From Phoronis ovalis (taxonomy: Eukaryota; Phoronida; Phoronidae): 11,582 bases of DNA. The position numbers and the translations under genes are program-made. The stretch is taken from NCBI GenBank assembly GCA_028565635.1, contig JAOXYB010052068.1, positions 1 through 11,582 of the forward strand, in the 5' to 3' direction. The notes under the pieces are model-generated. The model saw nothing but the letters and a program-made list of their open reading frames with translations, was not told where the DNA came from and did not search any database. Shown here piece by piece: positions 7,717 to 11,582 of the stretch. Numbering within the stretch: position 1 is the stretch's first letter; the number at the start of each line of letters is the position of its first letter.

Positions 7717-8740
7717 GTACATAATTACCATTTGCATAGTCACACTTGTATGTTTGACTTATCACTAGGATTGGGTGACCACAGGTAATAATAACCCTTG
7801 GAGAAATAACACGCATCAGGTGCCAGTTAATAACAAATTTTAAAATTTTGCACCTTTTATACAAGATTCCATACAAAGGGTACACATGTTCTATTAGAAA
7901 CTTGATACTACATGTAGGTATGGTATACATGTAGTTCAGTTGGAGTACCTGTTTATTATGTATCTAGTGGCACTGAATAATTTGGGGGTTCTGGTGATGT
8001 GGGTAGGAAATGTTTTGGATAGCAGCAGGTGACAGAGGTTCTGTGAAGGTGATTGTGTTTGGTTGAAAAGTTTTCTACACAGGTTTGTTCTTTGAGCATT
8101 AGATAGTTCCTATAGCTTGTCTTTGTATTGTATTCTGTGGTACTTTCTTGCTCCTAATGTGGTGATGTAAAATATTTTAAAATCATCTAGGGAAAAGCTA
8201 GTCCTGGCTACATGACCTACTGTGGAAGTCATAGTGTTAAAAACTGTTGAAGTTTTTAAACTAAAAATGTTTCTTCCAAAACTCACCTCATGCACTATTG
8301 TGCAATTAACATTGCGTTGCCCATGACCCTTTGGCTCCATCGCAGGCACACCACAGTAAGGTCATGTATCCAGGACTAGGAAAAGGCCTGTCCTTTTAAG
8401 GTTGGTAATTTAGGAAATATAACCTTGAATATTACTATAGAAGTGGATGGTAAAATCAATTGTGTCCTTATATCAAATAAAAACTTCAAGTTGGATGTAA
8501 TTACTGACAAGATCATGTAACTTAAATCATTATAAACAATTCCCAATCATTACCTGTTAAGAACTGAAGATTATGTATACTACTCCCAGTTAATTTTTCG
8601 TGCAGGCATGACCACCAAATTTTTTTGCTATTCCATTATGTAGACTACCTCCAGAAAAATGCAACCCTAACTTTTTTGATATCCTTGGGTGAATTGTAAA
8701 AAACCTGGCAGGGGTAAACCTCACAAAAGTGTGGGCTAAC
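7717..8740. other. 3' flank without a secure gene
   Basis: Non-coding on the + strand apart from short chance frames. It is either 3' UTR or intron of the OTU-CARD gene. One minus-strand frame (8110-8349) contains an ATG-led stretch ending at a good donor, described as a finding. Two tacatgta palindromes lie near 7910 and 7930. Confidence 0.5.
8476..8481 (+). terminator. Possible poly(A) signal AATAAA
   Basis: First AATAAA on the + strand after the CARD exon, about 760 bases past the stop at 7716. It would give a long 3' UTR. AT-rich DNA yields such hexamers by chance, so support is weak. Confidence 0.25.
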
Positions 8741-8741
8741 T

Positions 8742-8756
8742 CCACCAGGTGGCGCT
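8742..8756 (+). promoter_or_regulatory. CTCF-like binding motif
   Basis: CCACCAGGTGGCGCT matches the core of the bilaterian CTCF motif (CCA-C/G-C/T-AG-G/A-G/T-GGC). It lies between the gene and the repeat array, where an insulator would be plausible. Binding is not shown, and similar strings also occur inside some dispersed repeats. Confidence 0.4.
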
Positions 8757-8972
8757 ATTCAAATTCCTCAAAATTCCTACTGTGCACAACCTGATGGCCC
8801 CATGGAGATAGTTGCAACACTCTGTGTTGATGAGTTTATGTAAAGTTAATCAGATAATATAAGATTAAAATTTCGAAGTGGCTGCCACGAAAATCCAACA
8901 TGGCCCCCAGAGACTTGGAATGTTTCTATCCCGGCTTTCAGGTATTGTATAAATACTATTGTTTTAGACATA

Positions 8973-11338
8973 GATTACTTCCAATATGGCCGACTGGTGG
9001 CCATATTTGTTCTTGAGAGGACATGCAACATTGCGTTTATAGCCGCGAAGATAAAGCCCCACCTGGACGATTCATATGTTGATCTAGGAAGACTGTAGGG
9101 TGGTGTGCGTAATAGGCTAGGTGACATATTATAATGACCTTGACAAGTAGGTCAAATGCCATTACGAAATTCGACATTTGCGTAACACTTTCATTGACTC
9201 ACAATAACTGTGTCAGGTTTTATCAGATCAGCTCCATATTCGGTACAAAGTAAGTACAGGACAGAGTACATGTTATATGTAATACTAACCCGGATTACTT
9301 CCAATATGGCCGACTGGCAGCCATGTTTGTTTCCGAGAGAGCACGTAACAATGCCTCTACAGCCGCGAAGACGAAGCGCTGCCTGGACGATTCAAAGGAG
9401 GTTCTAGGAAGCCTATAGGTGGGTGGGCGTAATAGGCTAGGTGTCATTTTAAAATGATCTAGACGAGTAGGTCAAATGCCGAAACGATTCTTGGACATTT
9501 TTTGCCGTGCGTAACACTTTCTTTGTCGCAATAACTGCTTTAGTTTTTATCCAATCAGCTCCTTATTTGGTACAGCAAGTACTAGTCAAAGTACAGGTTA
9601 TGTATAATATTGACCCGGATTACTTCTAACATTGCTGACTAGCAGCCATGTTGGTTTGCGAGATTGCACGTCATAATAACAGCTTCAGTTTTTATCTGGT
9701 CTGTTTCATATTTGGCACAGAGTAAGTCCAGGTCACAGTACACTTTCTTTGTCTTGCAATAACTGCTTAAGTTTTTACCAGATTAGCTCCATATTGTACA
9801 GAATAAGCACAGGCTATGTAGCATATTGACCCAGATTACTGGTGACCATGTTTGTTCCCGAGAGGGCACATAACGTTGCGTCTATAGCCTCGAAGACGAA
9901 GCGCTACCTGGACGATTCAAATGTGGTTCTAGGGAGCCCATAGGTTGATGGGCATAATAGGCTAGGTGACATTTTAAAATGACCTTGACAAGTGGGTCAA
10001 ATGCCGGTACTATATTTTGACATTTTGTACCATGCATAACACTTTCTTTGTCTCTAAATAACTGCGTCAGATCAGCTCCATATTCGGTACAAAGTAAGTA
10101 CAGGACAAAGTACAGGTTATATGTAATAATAGTAATATTTACCCGGATTACTTTCAACATGGCCGACTGGCGGCCAGGTTGGTTCGGGGGATTGCACGTC
10201 ATAATAACAACTTCAATTTTTATCCGAGCAGTTCATACTCCGCAGATAGTAAGTCCAGATTGCAGTTCACACCATGTGTAATTTTGACCTTGATTATTTT
10301 CAGTATGGCTGATTGGTGGCCTTGTTTGTTCTTGAGAGGGCACGTTACAGTGCGTTTAAATCCACGAAGACAAAGTCCTACCTGGACGATTCAAAGGTGG
10401 TTCTAGGAAGACTAGGTTGGTGGCCATAATCCCGAGGTGTTACTCAAGGTTTTCTGACTACGGGAATGTTCCGTTGAACCCAATCAAAAATTTTACGGTA
10501 GCAATCCAAAAAAATGCCATAAGAAGTATACAATCCAAATCCAAAATTTTCAACTGGGCTGCACACCCCCACTAAAAATACCTTGAGTACCCCCTGGGAC
10601 CATAATAGACTAGGTGACATTTTAAAATGACCTGGACAAGTAGGTCACATGTTGGTATGAATCTTTGACATTTTTCCCGTGCAAAACACTTTTTTGTCTA
10701 ACAATAACTACGTCAGTTTTTATCTGATCAGATCCATATTCAGTACAGAGTAAGTACAGGTCAAAATACAGGTTATATATAATATTCACCCGGATTACTT
10801 TCCATATGGCCGACTGATGGCCATGTTGGTTCTTGTGATCTCGCATCGTAATAACAGCTTCAGTTTTTATCCTATCAGGTTCATATTTGGTACAGAGTAA
10901 CTACAGGTAACAGTACAAGCTATGCATAATTTTGACCCAGATTATTTCCAATATGGCCGATTGGCATCCATGTTTGTTCCATGGAGGGCATATAACGTTT
11001 TGTCTATAACCACGAAGACGAAGCTCTGCCTGGATGATTCAAAGGTGGTTCTAGGATGGCTATAGATATAGGTTGATTGGCGTAACAGGCCAGGTGACAT
11101 TTCAAAATGACCTTGACAAGTAGGTCAAATGCCGGATCAAATCTTCAACATTTTTTTAACGTGTGTAACACTTTCTGTGCACCGCAATAGCTGCGTCAGT
11201 TTATATCCGATTAGCTCCATAGTCAGTACAGAGTAACTACAGGTCAAAATAAAGGTTATGTATAAAATTGACTTAGATTACTTGCAACTGATGCCCATAC
11301 TTGTTCCTGAGAGGGCGTGTCACGTGATGTTTAGAGCT
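8973..11338. repeat. Degenerate tandem array of 320-bp family with long and short units
   Basis: The anchor gattactt(cc) or a close variant occurs at 8973, 9293, 9618, 9834, 10146, 10292, 10793, 10940 and 11276. Spacings are 320, 325, 216, 312, 146, 501, 147 and 336. The 501 interval contains a 168-bp insertion. Short units lack roughly the middle 175 bases and instead carry attgcacgtcataataac, or a variant of it. From 9618 onward short and long units alternate. Units contain conserved tgacattttaaaatgacct, gacgattcaaaggtggttc and ctccatattcggtacagagt. Copies are clearly diverged, so the array is old or freely mutating. Confidence 0.92.
10431..10598. mobile_element. 168-bp MITE inserted in the repeat array
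   Basis: The left terminus cccgaggtgttactcaaggt pairs with the reverse complement of the right terminus (10580-10598): three mismatches and one gap over about 20 bases. It is flanked by ccataat at 10424-10430 and 10600-10606, or an 8-bp duplication with one mismatch (gccataat / accataat). The array unit resumes exactly after it (agactaggtgac). No coding capacity. An 8-bp duplication would fit a hAT-type element, but the superfamily is not certain. Confidence 0.8.
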
Positions 11339-11482
11339 GAAAAGAAAAAACTTAAAAATAGGCCCTTTTATGACAGAAAACCGTAAAAATGGGTCAATTT
11401 TTGAGACTGAAAGCATTAAAAAGGGTGTCTATTTTGAGTTCGGGTTGCACATCCTCATCTAAAAACTATGGTCAGTACTGTT
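11339..11482. mobile_element. MITE-like element fragment
   Basis: Shares taaaaatgggtcaatttttgag-type modules and the end gttgcacatc...catctaaaaa...atggtcagtact with 3787-4075. It truncates the last array unit. No terminal repeat pair is visible and it is non-coding. Confidence 0.55.
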
Positions 11483-11484
11483 CA

Positions 11485-11582
11485 GTGATGTAGTTATACA
11501 TTATTCCGATAGATGTCACTGCTGATCATAGACTAAGAATAAACGTCTCGATCATCACTCTCTCGTTTATACTACTGCTGAG
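11485..11582. mobile_element. Possible LTR edge at right end of window
   Basis: The sequence leaves the repeat families and reads like the start of a retrotransposon LTR. It contains tagatgtcactgctgatcat, an AATAAA at 11538-11543, then cgtctcg and a CT-rich tail. The element would continue beyond the window. This is pattern impression only; no primer binding site or second LTR is in view. Confidence 0.22.

Noticed and set aside
7691-7930. Minus-strand 79-codon frame after the CARD exon
   Set aside because: Overlaps the CARD exon tail; composition not protein-like and no motif seen.
8606-8641. Short in-frame follow-on exon after gtgcag at 8605
   Set aside because: Phase fits exon 9 and a stop follows after 11 codons, but it encodes nothing recognisable and the acceptor alone is weak evidence.
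9210-9407. + strand open frames in the repeat array (also 10048-10281 and 10179-10406) as real genes
   Set aside because: They follow repeat units, are interrupted in most units and show no recognised domain; kept only as part of the repeat findings.

Overview
The window is animal nuclear DNA, most likely from a marine invertebrate. It is AT-rich, and its coding exons are separated by GT...AG introns of about 140 to 1600 bases. Much of the non-coding DNA is dispersed and tandem repeat sequence. There are no bacterial-style operons, ribosome binding sites, tRNAs, rRNAs or CRISPR arrays. The species cannot be named from the sequence. The domain mix (OTU, TRADD-like N-terminal, ankyrin, CARD) and the MITE-like repeats fit a deuterostome, mollusc or cnidarian-grade animal.

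The core of the window (about 1800-7720, + strand) is one multi-exon gene. Nine exons can be joined with consistent splice phase into a reading frame of about 624 codons. In order they encode an OTU-type cysteine protease (exons 1-2), two short linker exons (3-4), a TRADD-like N-terminal domain (exon 5), five ankyrin repeats (exons 6-8) and a CARD (exon 9). The natural reading is a deubiquitinase-like enzyme fused to adaptor modules of death-domain and NF-kB-type innate immune signalling. I do not recognise this combination as a named gene, and it is the most interesting item here. The 5' end may continue upstream of exon 1, and the 3' end may continue past exon 9.

Left flank (1-1800): a short broken coding-like remnant lies at 3-246. 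A tandem duplication with a unit of about 170 bp lies at 296-640. AT-rich DNA without recognised features follows. A segment at about 1446-1660 is also present inside intron 3 (about 4008-4240).

Intron 3 (2671-4279) is the largest intron and is built mostly of repeats: two units of a 320-bp repeat family, an adjoining MITE-like element, and the second copy of the left-flank segment.

Right flank (7717-11582): about 1 kb has no secure gene. It holds a possible poly(A) signal and a strong CTCF-like motif at 8742. From 8973 to about 11338 there is a degenerate array of the 320-bp family. In its distal part long (about 312-336 bp) and short (about 146 bp) units alternate. A 168-bp MITE with terminal inverted repeats and a target-site duplication interrupts the array at 10431-10598. 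A second MITE-like piece and a possible LTR edge close the window.
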